A stretch of 64,000 bases of DNA from Apoderus coryli (Eukaryota > Arthropoda > Insecta > Coleoptera > Attelabidae): NCBI GenBank assembly GCA_911728435.2, contig OU452206.1, positions 6,292,297-6,356,296 of the forward strand, given 5' to 3'. The translations under genes were made by a program, and so were the position numbers. Below the pieces are notes generated by a model, which made no database searches, was not told the origin of the DNA, and saw only the letters and a list, made by a program, of their open reading frames with translations. Positions 1-11,507 of this stretch are shown piece by piece (within the stretch, counting starts at the first letter, position 1; every line of letters begins with the position of its first letter).

Positions 1-866
1 TCAAATTTTGGTCTGATGTGGTCCATGGACATTTCTATGATGCCATCCCCAATACATGCCCCAATTTTGGTATGTCCCCGATGAGTGGGTACAGTTCCTA
101 CCAGCCCTCGCAGTCTAATGAATGCCGCCCCTGCCTCCATCCTTACCAAAATGTGCAAGGGTGGGAGGTTCAGCAAAACTTCCATTGCCGCTGTCGGTGT
201 AGTTCTAATAGCTCCCGTGATAGCTAAGCAGGCAAGTCTCTGTACCCTGCCCAACTCAGCAATGGCGGTATGCTGTTTCATCTTCGTCCACCAAACCAGC
301 GACGAGTATGTTATCATATGACTACCGCAGTGTACAACCAGTGCATCATCTTTGGATTTAATCCCCATGTTTTCCCATGAGAGCGTCTGAGCAGCATAAC
401 CGTTCTCTCCGTTCTTGTTTTGGTTCTTTTTAGACCGCACAGTCCAGGTAAGCTTTGGGTCTAAAATCACCCCTAAATACTGCACCTCCCCGGACATTTT
501 TACGATTTCACCTTGAAGATACAGTGGTCCTAGTCCCTGTGTTTTCTTCCTCCTGGTGAAAGCGATCCTTGCTGACTTTGACGGGCTCATTCTTAGTCCC
601 TGTTCCAAAGTCCAGTTTGTTGCTCTATCAAGGGCCCGTTGCATACGTTCCCTTACTGTGCTATTAAACTTTCCCTGGACATATATGACTAGGTCATCTG
701 CAAAACCCAGAACCCCAAATCCTTCATTGTCCAGAACTTTTAGCAAATCGTCTATAACCAGGTTCCACATCAGAGGAGACAGTACTCCCCCCTGCGGGCA
801 TCCTCGTACAGGTTTAGCTATGATTGTATCCCCCATTACTGAAGTACATACCATTCTTCCTTTAAG
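1..866 (-). pseudogene. Non-LTR retrotransposon reverse transcriptase fragment (RNase H-type, I/R1-like)
   Basis: The minus strand reads open through the C-terminal half of a reverse transcriptase. Visible motifs are GCPQGGVLSPLMW (RT motif 4 region), the catalytic FADD in GFADDLVIY, and QYLGVILDPKLTW followed by the thumb region. A palm-like connection region (TYSSLVWWTKMKQHTAIAELGRVQ) follows. The 5' end of the copy is cut at about 866, where a Tc1/mariner remnant begins, and the 3' end runs off the window. The region around ITGAIRTTPTAAMEVL is nearly identical to the start of the copy at 21630-22460, which continues into RNase H, so both belong to one family. I infer an I- or R1-type element; the exact clade needs a tree. 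The catalytic residues look intact, but the copy is truncated at both ends. Confidence 0.8.
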
Positions 867-1085
867 CATGCAGTTTATAGTCCTGACCTTAATCCAATAG
901 AACATGTATGGGACATGTTAGGTAGACGAATCAGAAAAGGCCGAAGACAGTTATTCACTATTCAACAACTCCGAAATGCATTAGAAGAAGAATGGGGTAA
1001 TATTCCACAAAAGGGTATCCAAAACCTAATTAGAGGACTCGACGTTTATTAGCTGTAATAAGACGTAGAGGAGGTAACACGTGGT
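867..1085 (+). pseudogene. Tc1/mariner transposase C-terminal remnant
   Basis: In the + frame from 867 the sequence reads YSPDLNPIEHVWDMLGRRIR and then QQLRNALEEEWGNIPQ, the classical catalytic SPDLNPIEH block and helical tail of Tc1-like DDE transposases. Just after IQNLIRGL the frame breaks. The expected tail VIRRRGGNTRW is recovered in another frame, followed by a stop. Only the last third of the protein remains, and it abuts the truncated retroelement to its left. It is a dead fragment. A/T-rich sequence with no coding content follows, which may be the element's 3' flank. Confidence 0.8.
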
Positions 1086-2277
1086 AGTAACTTTTAAAAC
1101 TTTTACTTTTTTTCAAAAATTCATATCTCTTAAACCGAGAACGATACAGAGAAGAATAAAACAGCAAAATGTTAAAAATGCATGAAACTGTGCACAAAAA
1201 CATATCCAGTGTAGTTTATGTTGCAAAATTACTCTACAGAGTGTTACAAACTTAAGAGAAAACAGATGCTTTTTTCTTTTCCTGCGTATATTTCAACATG
1301 TAAACTCTATTTTTGAAAATTGAATAAAATTAATTAAAACCGAAACAATTATCTACATTTTGTAAAAAAAAGGTTGAAATCGGACTATGGAAGAAAAAGT
1401 TATAATACATTAATTTTGATCTAAATTTTGGTTGTCCCGAATTTAATGTCGGTGAGTGTAGATAGCATATGAAAAGCAGAAAAGCAAGTAATATTGTAAC
1501 TTACCCGTGTCACGATAACCATTTTTGCGAACCATTAACATCGACCAGCTAAAACAAAAAAAATATATATAATTACGAAACAATAATTACTTACTACTAA
1601 TAAAGTAATGAATCAATCCTTTTAATGTCAAAATATGTGGTCAAGGTTATCGTACTTTTTCTTAAAAATATTGTTAGACAATAATTATTGCAATAAAGAC
1701 AATAATCATTAAAAACTAAATTGCTCATTAATTTATCAAGGCTATGTTAATAAACGAAAATATTGAATTAAAATACGTAATTACAAATTGATTCAATGTA
1801 AAATTATCACAAGCTATTCTCTCTTTATTGGAATTAGTTTCGATCAACGACCATCATCAGCTAGCATTTCAACAACTGTTTTAAATTATCTCAAATACGT
1901 AAGACCCTATAAAATCGTAAATTTGTGTTTTGACAACTGAACCTAGTCCCGAGGAAGTTTTATGCAACACCTGAGGTGTCCATCTTCAAGTTTTATTTCT
2001 AATTGATAATACAAATAATATTGTTTATAAAAATGAAATTTACGATTTGCTTACAAGGAATTGTGTAGAAACCTGAAATGATACAATACGCTTATAGCAT
2101 AGCACAATTAAAGGGGATTTAATTTTCGACACACCCATCCTCATCATTTCTGGTCTTACAGCTTAAAGCTTTACTCGTCCTTATGGGGATCTAAACAAAG
2201 CAGAATCAAGAAATGTTCACATTACTCTGACCCAGCACCACATGATGAGTCAAGAGTTGTGTTCATACGAGGGCCAC
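1086..2277. other. AT-rich intergenic stretch, no gene seen
   Basis: No reading frame here resembles a known protein. The first 370 bases after the Tc1 remnant may be that element's 3' flank, since an end-like stretch ending in GTCGGTGAGTGT lies near 1450. The rest is simple A/T-rich sequence with many short poly-A and poly-T runs. Confidence 0.6.
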
Positions 2278-3583
2278 ATTCATATTAGACCAGGGTCGAT
2301 AATTTTAAAAATGGTAAAAAGTGAAAAAAAAATTATAGTAGGTTGTTACCCATTGGAAAAGGTAGAGAATATAACAAAAATGAAAGGAAAAATAAATTAC
2401 GAGCTATCTGTGGTCGGGAAGGGAGAGGGGGTGAGTTTTTAAGGGTAAAAAACGGTTAATCTCGATTTCCGGTAAAACTGCAAGTCCTATGAAAAAAAGT
2501 TAAATGGCAAAGTTGTAGGTAATAAAAAGATCTACAACTTTTGTATCGACACTTTTTTCACATAACCTCAAAATTTATGTGAAAAATTCTAATAACCGAG
2601 TTTTTGGTTTTTTATTTTTATCTTCAGCAAAAAAAAATATTTTTTCACGTAATTGGGTGAAAACTTACCTTTGTATGTCCCAAACATACAGTAATTTTTT
2701 TGATTTAAAATATTAATTGTTTCACCTTATTTTGACTTAATACCGAAAAAGCACCCTAATTTTCAATCGAAAATTCTCACGTCAAAATATCTGCTTTTTT
2801 AAAAAGTTGGTGTGTTTTTTGTTCGTTGAAATCTCTACTTTCTGATCGTATAAAAAAAATATACACTACTATGGTAAATGTTCTCAGAAAATGCAAATAA
2901 TGAAAAAAACTCGAATCCGAAAATTTCAATTGGCAAGAATTAGATCTTCTTTCATATTGGCCAATCTCCCACCCACAGAAGGTGCAGCAGAACAACATTG
3001 TTATAGGGCATATTATCAGCTTCAGACTGGGCTGGGTAACAAACTGACAGCAACAGATTGGGGCTGGAAGCAACATCAACGCGGCATTATGCCCAAATTT
3101 ACAGACAAGGAATTAATTCCGGAAATATGGCTTAAAACGATTTGCTGCAGCTGTGAAACTGGATGTAAAAGCTTAAACTGTGTCACCACCAACTTTTTTG
3201 ACGTGAGAATTTTCATTTGAAAATTAGGGTGCTTCTTCGATATTAAGTCAAAATAAGGTGAAAAAATTAATATTTTAAATCAAAAAAATTACTGTATGTT
3301 TGGGACATACAAAGGTAAAAAAGTGTCGATACAAAAGTTGTAGATCTTTTTATTACCTACAACTTTACCATTTAACTTTTTTTCATAGGACTTGCAGTTT
3401 TACCGGAAATCGAGATTAACGATTTTTTCCCTTAAAAACTCACCCCCTCGCCCTTCCCGACCTCAGATCGCCCGTAGTTTATTTTTCCTTTCATTTTTGT
3501 TATATTCTCTACCTTTTTCCATTGGCTTCATCCTACTATAATTTTTTTTGGTCTCAAAAATTATCGACCCTGGTCTATATGAG
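2278..3583. mobile_element. Fold-back element with long inverted arms and a coding loop
   Basis: The left arm (about 2278-2787) and right arm (about 3198-3583) are inverted copies of each other. Both contain the reversed pair ATTAGACCAGGGTCGATA and TCGACCCTGGTCTATATG at the outer edges, the shared block around CGATTTCCGGTAAAACTGCA, and the block GTATGTCCCAAACATACAGT. The left arm carries about 105 extra bases (about 2551-2660) that the right arm lacks. The loop (about 2790-3197) holds a partial coding sequence, listed separately. Long inverted arms around a short loop are typical of fold-back or MITE-like DNA elements. No target duplication was resolved. Confidence 0.7.
2891..3190 (+). pseudogene. 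Fragment of an arthropod LPPT/WGW family protein with a CXC-like end
   Basis: This open stretch lies in the loop of the fold-back element. The recognisable part starts near 2965 with LPPTEGAAEQHCYRAYYQLQ. It continues with a short WL-x-LG-like segment, then DWGWK, and ends in a cysteine pattern, ICCSCETGCKSLNC. From memory of arthropod genomes this order (LPPT, RxYxQVQ, L-x-P-x-DWGW, then CxCxxGCxxxxC) recurs in an uncharacterised family often linked to transposable elements. Its function is unknown. The copy stops right after the first cysteines, where the right arm of the inverted repeat begins, so the remaining cysteines are missing. I infer a captured or residual gene piece, not a working gene. 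Confidence 0.55.
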
Positions 3584-4489
3584 GTGAGCCATAAGTTTCA
3601 AATCTGCTTTATATTGCATATACGGCTTCTTCTTCTGGATGTTTTGGAACAAGACAAGATTGCTGATGGAAATTAAGAAAGTGAATTTAGATTTTTTTCG
3701 ATGTGAGCCTAATATGTCCCCGCGATGGAATGTGTTATGTATAAATTTAGAGAACAATGAAAAAAACAGCTACCCCGCTAGCTAATACCTTGGAATTGCT
3801 AACAGTGAAATATCACGATGCAACAAACAAAAATAACATAACATTCAAAATATTAAGGATTGGGCTGTTTTTGTTGATAGCTCATTGTCGTATGTTCATC
3901 ATATTATAGCGCTGTAATTTCTAAATCCCTTAAGATGTTGGGTTTTATCAAGCTGATTTTAACATCATATCTACTATTGTTTGGCAAATTGATCTGTAAC
4001 AGCGCGGCGTCGGTAAGGGGAATGCAGTTGTAATAAAACATGGCTGCTTTCATTCATAAAATTTCCAGCGGCGTGCGTCGTAAAAGTTTAGTAATAATTA
4101 TGTGTTACTAAAAAAATAAAATTAATGAAAAATTCGTGTTTGATAAAAGCACCTATACTGCTATTAAGCTGTAACACCCAAGAAGTATTTTATTTATTTA
4201 ATTAATTATTTTATTTCAAATATGTACTCAAGTTTGCATACCAAAAATGAAAATAAAAAACAAGAACATTCTAAAACAACTTAACGAAATAAATTAAATT
4301 CTTTGGTAATATTGCTTGATTTAAACAAAAAAATCTAAAACAACTTAACACTTATCGAAAATAATTAAAATATCTTGCATCTTTTTGTTGCTTTTAAGTC
4401 ACGTTTAGAAACTATAATTAACTGTTTTAAATATTTCGATTAAATATAACGATCATAATTAGTATTACTTTATAGAAGGTGGCAATCTG
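3584..4489. other. Intergenic stretch, no gene seen
   Basis: A/T-rich sequence with no convincing reading frame. The open frame at 3575-3757 on the minus strand is short, lysine/phenylalanine-rich and not recognisable. Confidence 0.6.
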
Positions 4490-4770
4490 TTAGATTTCAT
4501 CAACTTGAGCATAATCATTATCATCAGTCTCGCTGTCGTCATCTTGTCCTAAAGTTATTATAATGTGCTCAATTTCCTCCAAAATTCTTCTTCCAACTCC
4601 TTAACATGTCGGTAAAAACTATTCCTATCATTACTGGATATTAAAAACTTCTTTTAATGTAGTTAGATTGAAATTTCCGGTTGTATTGCGGGTTCTTATA
4701 TATTTAAATTAAGTTTTGCGTAAGTTAACCTATTGGGTTTAAGTCGCACATATACGGAGGCGTTCTAAGA
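4490..4770 (-). pseudogene. Tc1-like (DDE_3) transposase C-terminal remnant
   Basis: On the minus strand the pieces read in order PPYMCDLNPI (catalytic block), NTTGNF with a KEVF helix, RHVKELEEEFWRK, and finally an acidic tail HIIITLGQDDDSETDD ending in DEI and a stop at 4490-4492. These blocks, in this order, are the C-terminus of a group of insect Tc1-like transposases. They fall in different frames with internal stops, so at least two frameshifts have accumulated. No upstream part of the protein was found. Confidence 0.6.
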
Positions 4771-5680
4771 GATGTTTTTTTAAATCGAACTACCCTGATT
4801 TTTGTAGCCAATAAAATTGCATATTTTTGTTCCTTTTAAATGATATACGAGACTTAATAGTTTTAGTTTTAGAAATATCAAAAATCGAGAACGGTATTGA
4901 AAAATTTATTGTTCCGAGGATTTTTGGTATAGTGTTAACTTCTGTCACGATTATGTTGTTAATCTTTAAAATACCAAAATTCTAAGTAGATTCAATAAAC
5001 ATTTCCAGTTTTGATGCCTTAATAAACAACAAACAATGTGTAAGCTTATATTTCTACTAGAACAAAGAAAAATTGTTTTTAACCTAAAACACTAAAGTAA
5101 CAGAACACTAAATATACAATAATAATTTGATATAATATTTGATAATGTTGCAACTCAGACACGACAACAAAAGTATAAATAATAACACCACTCTGCCACT
5201 GGCTGATTCAATATTACTACGAGGGGCGGCAACAATTACGGGGAAGAACTCAGTTTCCACCAATTGCGACTTGCGAGGGTCTACGCACCAATTAGGATCA
5301 TTCAGGCGTCTAACCACTTATTTCGCGTGGTATTGCCGATTTTACAGAAGATCGTAATTTCTTTTCCCTATTTTAATATTCAGTGGTAAAAATGTTAGTT
5401 ATTAAATAAAAATAAAACAAACAACCACTTAAAAATGCTGAGCTTTTTTCATTATTATTATTTTTAATTGTAAAAAATCGATGTTCAAGTTAATACTACT
5501 TCTTTTCTAGAACTAGTGATTTTTTGTAGTTAATTTTTGGCAATATAGGATTTTCTTGTCCGCATTCCTTTCGTTGTCACAGATTCGTTTGCCAAGCAAT
5601 ATAAAGTTGCTATACACGTCCTGTGTTTGGCGATTTGGAGCCCCCTATAAATCTCCCATTGGAGAAATATTGAGGATGAT
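4771..5680. other. Intergenic stretch, no assignable gene
   Basis: Mostly A/T-rich sequence. A more GC-balanced island at about 5200-5350 is open on both strands (+ strand contains RGAATITGKNS and GSTHQLGSFRRL). It resembles no family I can name, though it could be a retroelement LTR or UTR fragment. Confidence 0.5.
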
Positions 5681-5682
5681 TC

Positions 5683-5817
5683 CGGCAGAATTATGATGAG
5701 GTTTTCAATGAACTTGCTTTGCAAACATTGGGGGAACGCAGGAATTTGAGAGACATTCGTCTTCTATATAAAATATTAAGTAGTTTACATATGGAAAAAG
5801 TTACTGGCTATGTTTGA
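5683..5817 (+). pseudogene. Possible reverse transcriptase C-terminal scrap
   Basis: A short + frame reads ELALQTLGERRNLRDIRLLY followed by KILSSL and a stop. The pattern L-x-x-R-R-x-x-R-D-x-x-x-L-Y-K is common near the C-terminus of Jockey-like non-LTR reverse transcriptases, as in the larger copy at 6855-9607 (TTLGDRRVVRDLLILYKLL). Only about 40 residues are visible, so the call rests on one motif. Confidence 0.45.
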
Positions 5818-5869
5818 AAATTTTTAAGAAAAAGAAGCTCTAACCCCCTTTCACTTGAAGAATATATGG

Positions 5870-6290
5870 TGGATCCTACAATAAACAAAGCAGAATATCC
5901 ATTACTAGCTGAAGAAAAGAGAGATGCTCTAGACAGGTTTGTCTATTCCAGATGATTAATGATTTTTTATGGCCGGAATTGGATGGTATTGATCTGGACA
6001 ACGTTTACTTTCAACAAGGCAGCGCTACGTACCACACAAGCAACGAAACCATTGATTTTTTATGGGAAAAGTTTCCGGACCGTGTTATCTCTCGAATAGG
6101 TGATCACAATTGGCCACCGAGATTCAAGACCTCAAAGGTGAAATTCGTGCGGCTATCGAGGACATAGGGCAGCCACTTTGCGATTTGGTTATGGAAAATT
6201 TTATGAAAAGAGTATGGTCTTGTAGGCGTGGTGGTGGTAGTCATTGGCTGATGTTATTTTTCATTATTAACGCGGCATACCTTCCTCTTT
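5870..6290 (+). pseudogene. Internally deleted mariner-like transposase remnant
   Basis: The + frame from 5952 contains FLWPELDGIDLDNVYFQQGS, then ATYHTSNETIDFLWEKFP and GDHNWPPR. This matches the second catalytic Asp region of mariner-like transposases, where FQQDGA is usual; here the Asp is replaced by Gly in FQQGSA. After a frame change the helical tail IQDLKGEIRAAIEDI and the end motif CRRGGGSHW follow directly. The SPDLxPxDYxLW block that should lie between them is absent. The copy therefore combines a deletion, a catalytic substitution and a frameshift, and is dead. Confidence 0.7.
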
Positions 6291-6759
6291 AAAATGACTA
6301 AACATCCGATCATTTATCTAAAAAAATGGCATTTTCCTTTGAATATCAACATAAATCCTCTTATTGGAACCCCCTTTATTTTTTTTTGTATACAAAATAT
6401 TTTATTTTTGTATTAACCAGCTGTTCTTTTCGATTATAAAAAAAAAAATAAATAACACCTAAAAAGGCTTCTGGGTTTTATTTTTTTATGAACAAATATT
6501 TTAAGTGTAAAAATGTTAAAACTCTTTTTTAAATTAATCATGTATTTTTTTTTAAATCATACTGATTAAAATCTGATTTTAATCATCTCACCCTGATTTT
6601 GATCGATTGATTTTGATTGTATCTCATATTACACAAATAGTTTTATTGATACGTAGGTAGTTCCTTTGCCAGAAAATCAATTTCATTTCTAAATTTTGAT
6701 TTTAGAATCTGCTTGTTGTTAAAGAATATTTTATTATATATATAAACTTTGATCTGACA
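6291..6759. other. AT-rich spacer, no gene seen
   Basis: Low-complexity A/T-rich sequence between the mariner remnant and the Jockey-like element. A few near-repeats of the type TGATTTTAATC occur at about 6560-6620. There is no coding content. Confidence 0.6.
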
Positions 6760-6882
6760 CTAAGGCAGCGACAGATGGAGCGTGACGTGCAGGCTCAACT
6801 CAGGCAAAGACGAGACCAAGGCGAGACTAATATTGTTATCAGATATGCAAATAGATGCCCTTATATAACATCAAAAAACTGA
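6760..6882 (+). pseudogene. C-terminal tail of retrotransposon ORF1
   Basis: The frame reads LRQRQMERDVQAQLRQRRDQ, then GETNIVIRY, and ends in a stop at 6880-6882. A charged helix followed by GExxxxIRY and a short end is the usual terminus of the Gag-like ORF1 protein in Jockey-like elements. It overlaps the start of ORF2 at 6855 by 28 bases, an arrangement common in these elements. Only about 40 residues remain, so the element is 5'-truncated here. Confidence 0.55.
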
Positions 6883-9607
6883 TCTCGTTACCAAAATTGA
6901 TTTCATCGAATAGACTTATTAACGTGTATTACCAAAATGTGCGCGGTCTTTGCACAAAGCTGTTCAATTTGATGACTGCTACCATGGATTCCGACTATGA
7001 TGTTTTGGCATTGAACAAGTCTTTGTTCTATTACCCTGTATGGGCAGTTTTAAAGTTTTTGGCGCTGTTTATTTGCCACCCAGGTCTTCTGAGGACAGCT
7101 ATATCACGTTCATTGATAGCGTTGAGTCAGTTTCCTACGCGTTTCCTGATGCGGAAATGTATTTGATGGGTAATTTCAATCTTCCGAGGGGTGACTGGGT
7201 GGACGATCGTTTTAGTTCTTCCCTGATACCAGACGAGTCCCTTTACCCTGGTAATTCGACTATTTTGTCGATGATGTCTGAAGTGTGCGAATTTCATAAC
7301 TTGTTTTAATCTAATGGGCAGCCTGGTCGCGGAGGTCGTATTCTGGACTTGGTTTTGAGTCATAATCCGAATATGTGTGTTAGTGCTGCATGTGACATTA
7401 TCATAGAGCCGGATGGTTACCACCCGCCACTATCTTTCCTTGTAACCGTTGCGGATCGTCGGTCGAACTCTTCTTCTCCCCAAGTGGATAGATTTTACTA
7501 CGATTTTAAATCTGCGGACATGAATCTATTAAATACCCATCTTAGTTTTATACAGTGGGAATTACTTTTTGCTCATAAATCGACAGATGATATGGTGAAT
7601 GCTTTTTATGAGACCTTGCACAACGTATTCGAAATCTTTGTCCCTAGGAAAAGATGCTCTTCAAAACGATTTCCGAGATGGTTCTCTCAAGATTTGAAAG
7701 AGCTAATATTTTCTAAAAAGCGGGCTCATAAGATATACAAGTCGTCCAGATCGCATACCGATTATACGGTATTTAGTGAACTCAGAAGTGAATGTAAGCG
7801 CCTGATTGGTGAGTGTTATAAGTCTTATACATCCTCTATTGAGTATGAATTACCTGCAAATATTGGGGCTTTCTGGAGATTCATAAATTCAAAGAAAGGG
7901 TCTGCCGAGTTTCCTTCACGTATGTCTTGGGGAGATGATTCCGTTGACGGGGGTCAGGCGAGTGCTGATTTGTTTGCGGCATATTTCCAGTCGGTTTATA
8001 ACGATAAGAATGTGGATTTGACCGCCAGTGACCTTGATGAGGAGTTTGTGAGTGTTTCTGAGTACAGTGTCTCCGTCTCGGAGGTTTTCGATGTGCTCAG
8101 TAAAATGAATATAAGGAAGTCCGCGGGTCCGGATGGGATTCCTCCATTGTTCCTCAATAAGTGTCGTTTCTCTCTTGCTATACCCCTTCAAATTATTTTC
8201 AACTTATCTCTTCGTTCGGGCCACTTTCCGGTTGCATGGAAGTCGAGTTTTATCAGCCCTATTTTCAAATCTGGTAACAGAGGTGACGTATCAAATTAAC
8301 GTCCGGTTTGTATTCTCAACTCCATTCCTAAGCTTTTCGAGAGTTTAATAACAAGATATCTAACAACTATATTTAAGCCGATTATAATTGATAAACAGTT
8401 CGGTTTCCAGTCCGGTCGGTCTACTGAGCTTAATCTTCTGGAATACACACATTATTTGTCACGGGCCTTGGAGGGCGGTTACCAGGTTCATGCAATCTAC
8501 ACCGATTTTTCCAAGGCATTCGACTGCGTGAATCACCGGCTCCTTATTCACAAGCTGGAGTGTATTGGCATGTCGGCACCTTTGTTGAGATGGTTGGAGA
8601 GCTACCTGACTGGCAGAACTCAGATAGTCCGTTTCAGTGATTTCCTTTCTGACCCTATTTCGGTTTCTTCTGGTGTCCCCCAGGGTTCTCACCTCGGGCC
8701 ATTGTTATTTAACTTATTTATAAATGATATCAATCAGTGTTTCATTCACAGTGAATTCAGGCTCTTCGCCGACGACCTGAAGTGTTACCGGCGTATCGGA
8801 GGTCCCACAGATTGTTATCTTCTGCAGGAGGATGTTGTGAGATTTGTGCATTGGTGTGAGTTGCATGGTATGACTTTAAATGTTTCTAAGTGCTTTTGCG
8901 TAAATTTCAACCGAACCAGGAGACCTATTTTGTATGAATATTTTGTCGGCCATTCAGTCCTAAAATACAAATCTTCGGTCAAGGATCTGGGAGTTTACCT
9001 GGACACTTCCTTGAGCTTTGTGGATCACATCAGGCACTCGACTTCCAGGTCTCTGAAGGTGTTGGGCTTCATAAAGCGTTGCTCGGTTGATTTCAGTAAT
9101 GTGAATACTATTAGAATTTTTTTCACGACGCTCGTCAGACCACATTTGGAGTATGCCTCGGCGGTTTGGACCCCGTCATACGGTTGCCATTCTGCCCGAG
9201 TTGAGAGCGTTCAGCGGCGTTTCCTTAGGTATGTTCACTTTAAGCTTGGTCGCCCGCGTCCTATCGATTTTGTGTTCGATTACGGAACAATGATGAGCGA
9301 GCTGGGGATTACGACTTTGGGAGATCGCAGGGTCGTCAGAGATCTATTAATACTTTATAAGCTTTTGAACAATATGGTATCGTCTTCTTATTTGTTGTCC
9401 AATATTCATTTTCCTGTACCGTCTAGGAACAATAGATACTCTCACCTTTTCCATGAGGAATTTCACCGTACAAATTACGGAGGAAATAATTTTGTCCCTA
9501 GAGTGGCCAGGATGGCGAATTCTTGCTTAAGCGTTGATTTCTTTGCGACTATAGGTGAATTTATTCGCCGTTTGAAATGTGAGCGTCGTGACGGCAGTTT
9601 TGCGTAA
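6855..9607 (+). pseudogene. Jockey-like non-LTR retrotransposon ORF2 (endonuclease plus reverse transcriptase), disrupted
   Basis: ORF2 would encode the apurinic-like endonuclease and the reverse transcriptase that copies element RNA at a nicked target. The N-terminus shows NVYYQNVRGL (endonuclease motif) and SDYDVLALN. It then jumps with a frame change near 7035 to FGAVYLPPRSS and MGNFN, so the middle of the endonuclease is deleted. From 7040 one frame runs to 9607, broken by only two in-frame TAA codons (7307-7309 and 8297-8299). RT landmarks are [39 protein letters not shown] at about 8670 and the catalytic FADD at 8764-8775. The C-terminal zinc-free tail ends at DGSFA. Frame preservation elsewhere suggests a fairly young but inactive copy. 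Confidence 0.9.
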
Positions 9608-9860
9608 GTCGATCGATGCCTGTTGCGTTGACGATCATGGTTTTCCTTTATTCCTGGCGTGGGTCTTGCGAATAGCTTTAGTATAACTTGAATTATGTTT
9701 AAATTGTCTACTTATTGTGTAATTTAAAGTTTCTTAGGTTTTTGTAAAATTGTTGAATTTGTGTAGTATTGCATGGAATTATATTTGTTATATTATATTG
9801 TATGCTGTATAAATGGACTTTGTCCGTGAATAAATAAATAAATAAAAAAAAATAAATAAA
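9608..9860 (+). mobile_element. 3' UTR and A-rich tail of the Jockey-like element
   Basis: After the ORF2 stop an A/T-rich untranslated stretch leads to TGTCCGTGAATAAATAAATA and further A-rich repeats at about 9825-9860. The tail of AATAAATA units marks the 3' end of the retrotransposon that begins, 5'-truncated, near 6760. Confidence 0.7.
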
Positions 9861-10645
9861 TTATTATTGTTATTTTATATTTTTATATTATCCAATTGCC
9901 ATCCAAGGTGATAGTTGTGTGATATTTTATGATACATAGGTACATGTATGTGGTTCTTCATTGACTAAATAAAGAAGAACTAAGGAATGCTCAACAGGAG
10001 TGTAGGAAAGCTAAAAATTTGACCATCGGGCTGGATCACTCCAAAAATATAGATTTAAACGACTTAATTCGTATTTCAAAAACCGTGGGAAAAGTGCAGT
10101 GTGTATTATACCAATACAACGACGATTAAGTTAGTTAGGTATTTAATAATCCAACCGTGACAATAAGTATTACAATGAATATTGGTGAATGTCAAGTTTA
10201 AGGATTTCGTCTTTTACTAATCATAAATACGTATTGTTATATATGATACATTCTCTTAGGCATAATAAATAAGAAATTCTTCGTAGGAAGGTAGGTAAGT
10301 CACATAAATTCTATGCAAGTTACCTTGAAAGTGATACAAGATCGAATTTAAAGTATCTAATTTTCACCCACAGTGTGTAATAAAGTAACTAGTATTTCAC
10401 CCACAACCTACTTTCGTTTGAAGTAAATAAATTGTCTAGTCGGTAAACAGAGTTAAACACTAATTATACACGTACTTTGCAAGATATCCTACCATGACTA
10501 AATTATTATTAATAAGTACGAACATAGACGTCAATAGGTGTTTATCCTAAATAGTAATTAATTATATCATTTTTTACATCATATAAATACGAAGGTGGTA
10601 TACAAAGTTTGAAAACGGAGAAGAAATAGTATATTGTGCAACGAA

Positions 10646-10745
10646 CATGAAATGACATATATTTCCTACGAGTATGATGGTTTGCAGCATGAGCCGCAGG
10701 CGAGTGCTGCAAATCATACGAGTAGGAAATATATGTCATTTCATG
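10646..10745. repeat. 100-bp near-perfect inverted repeat
   Basis: The left arm starts CATGAAATGACATATATTTC and the right arm ends in its reverse complement GAAATATATGTCATTTCATG. The arms are about 43 bases with a few mismatches, around a short GC-richer centre (GAGCCGCAGGCGAG). The flanks are ordinary A/T-rich DNA. It may be a MITE or a replication-slippage product. Confidence 0.85.
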
Positions 10746-11047
10746 TGAGTTTCACACTATACTTTTTCTACGACTGTTTTAATGCTTTTCAATAAATTTA
10801 ACATAATTTTTAGGAAAATATTTGTTTTTCGAAACTTACCCCTGTTACCGTATAAGCCTAAAACGATAAATTAGAAATATTAAATTGACTAGCTGGTGTT
10901 AAACTATATTCACTATCATTGTTTATGTGTTTCGAAATTAGGGAAATACTTAATAATAATTTTTCTACGGCTGTCTTAAAATGCCTTTATTATATGTCCA
11001 ATCATGATTTGAAAATGTAGTACATTGTAATGCTGCTTTTCATTTAC

Positions 11048-11100
11048 CCGTGCGTAATAATATTTGCTAGGCAACTAGTCGGAAATATTATTACGCACGG
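11048..11100. repeat. 53-bp inverted repeat
   Basis: The left arm CCGTGCGTAATAATATTT is exactly matched by AAATATTATTACGCACGG on the right, with a loop of 17 bases. It lies 300 bp from the 10646 hairpin but shares no sequence with it. Confidence 0.9.
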
Positions 11101-11507
11101 ATAAAATTTCCTGGTAATGACAAAAGTAGTGGCGGGCATGAAAAATCACCATAGCAACGCCGAAAATACAAACGCCAAATTGACAGTTTTGGTATTTATG
11201 AGTAATAATAAATAAATTGTGTTATAGTATTTAGTATAGAAAGGGCAGTGTACTATTCGATCACCTGCAACTGTTTATTTTAGCACACTTCCTATCATAG
11301 TTCATGTGTTATTAGTTATATTTCAATCATTATATCATTTTGATATGACACAAGATTCCTAAACAGTGACGGCACTGCAATTTGTTTAGTTGTTTGTGTT
11401 AATACTCTCTAAAAATGTCAACGACTGAAATTGTTAAATCTAGTTTTGGCGCACTTCGGAGTCTATAAAAACAGAAACATTATAGATAAAAGGACAAAAA
11501 TTTTGTT

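Larger units (their letters stand above)
9861..11507. other. Non-coding stretch with two strong hairpins
   Basis: No gene was recognised. Two near-perfect inverted repeats, at 10646-10745 and 11048-11100, are listed separately. The rest is A/T-rich sequence without usable reading frames. Confidence 0.6.

Noticed and set aside
18..900. + strand open frames at 18-227, 85-321 and 556-900
   Set aside because: They overlap the minus-strand reverse transcriptase with FADD and CPQGGVLSP motifs and have no similarity of their own.
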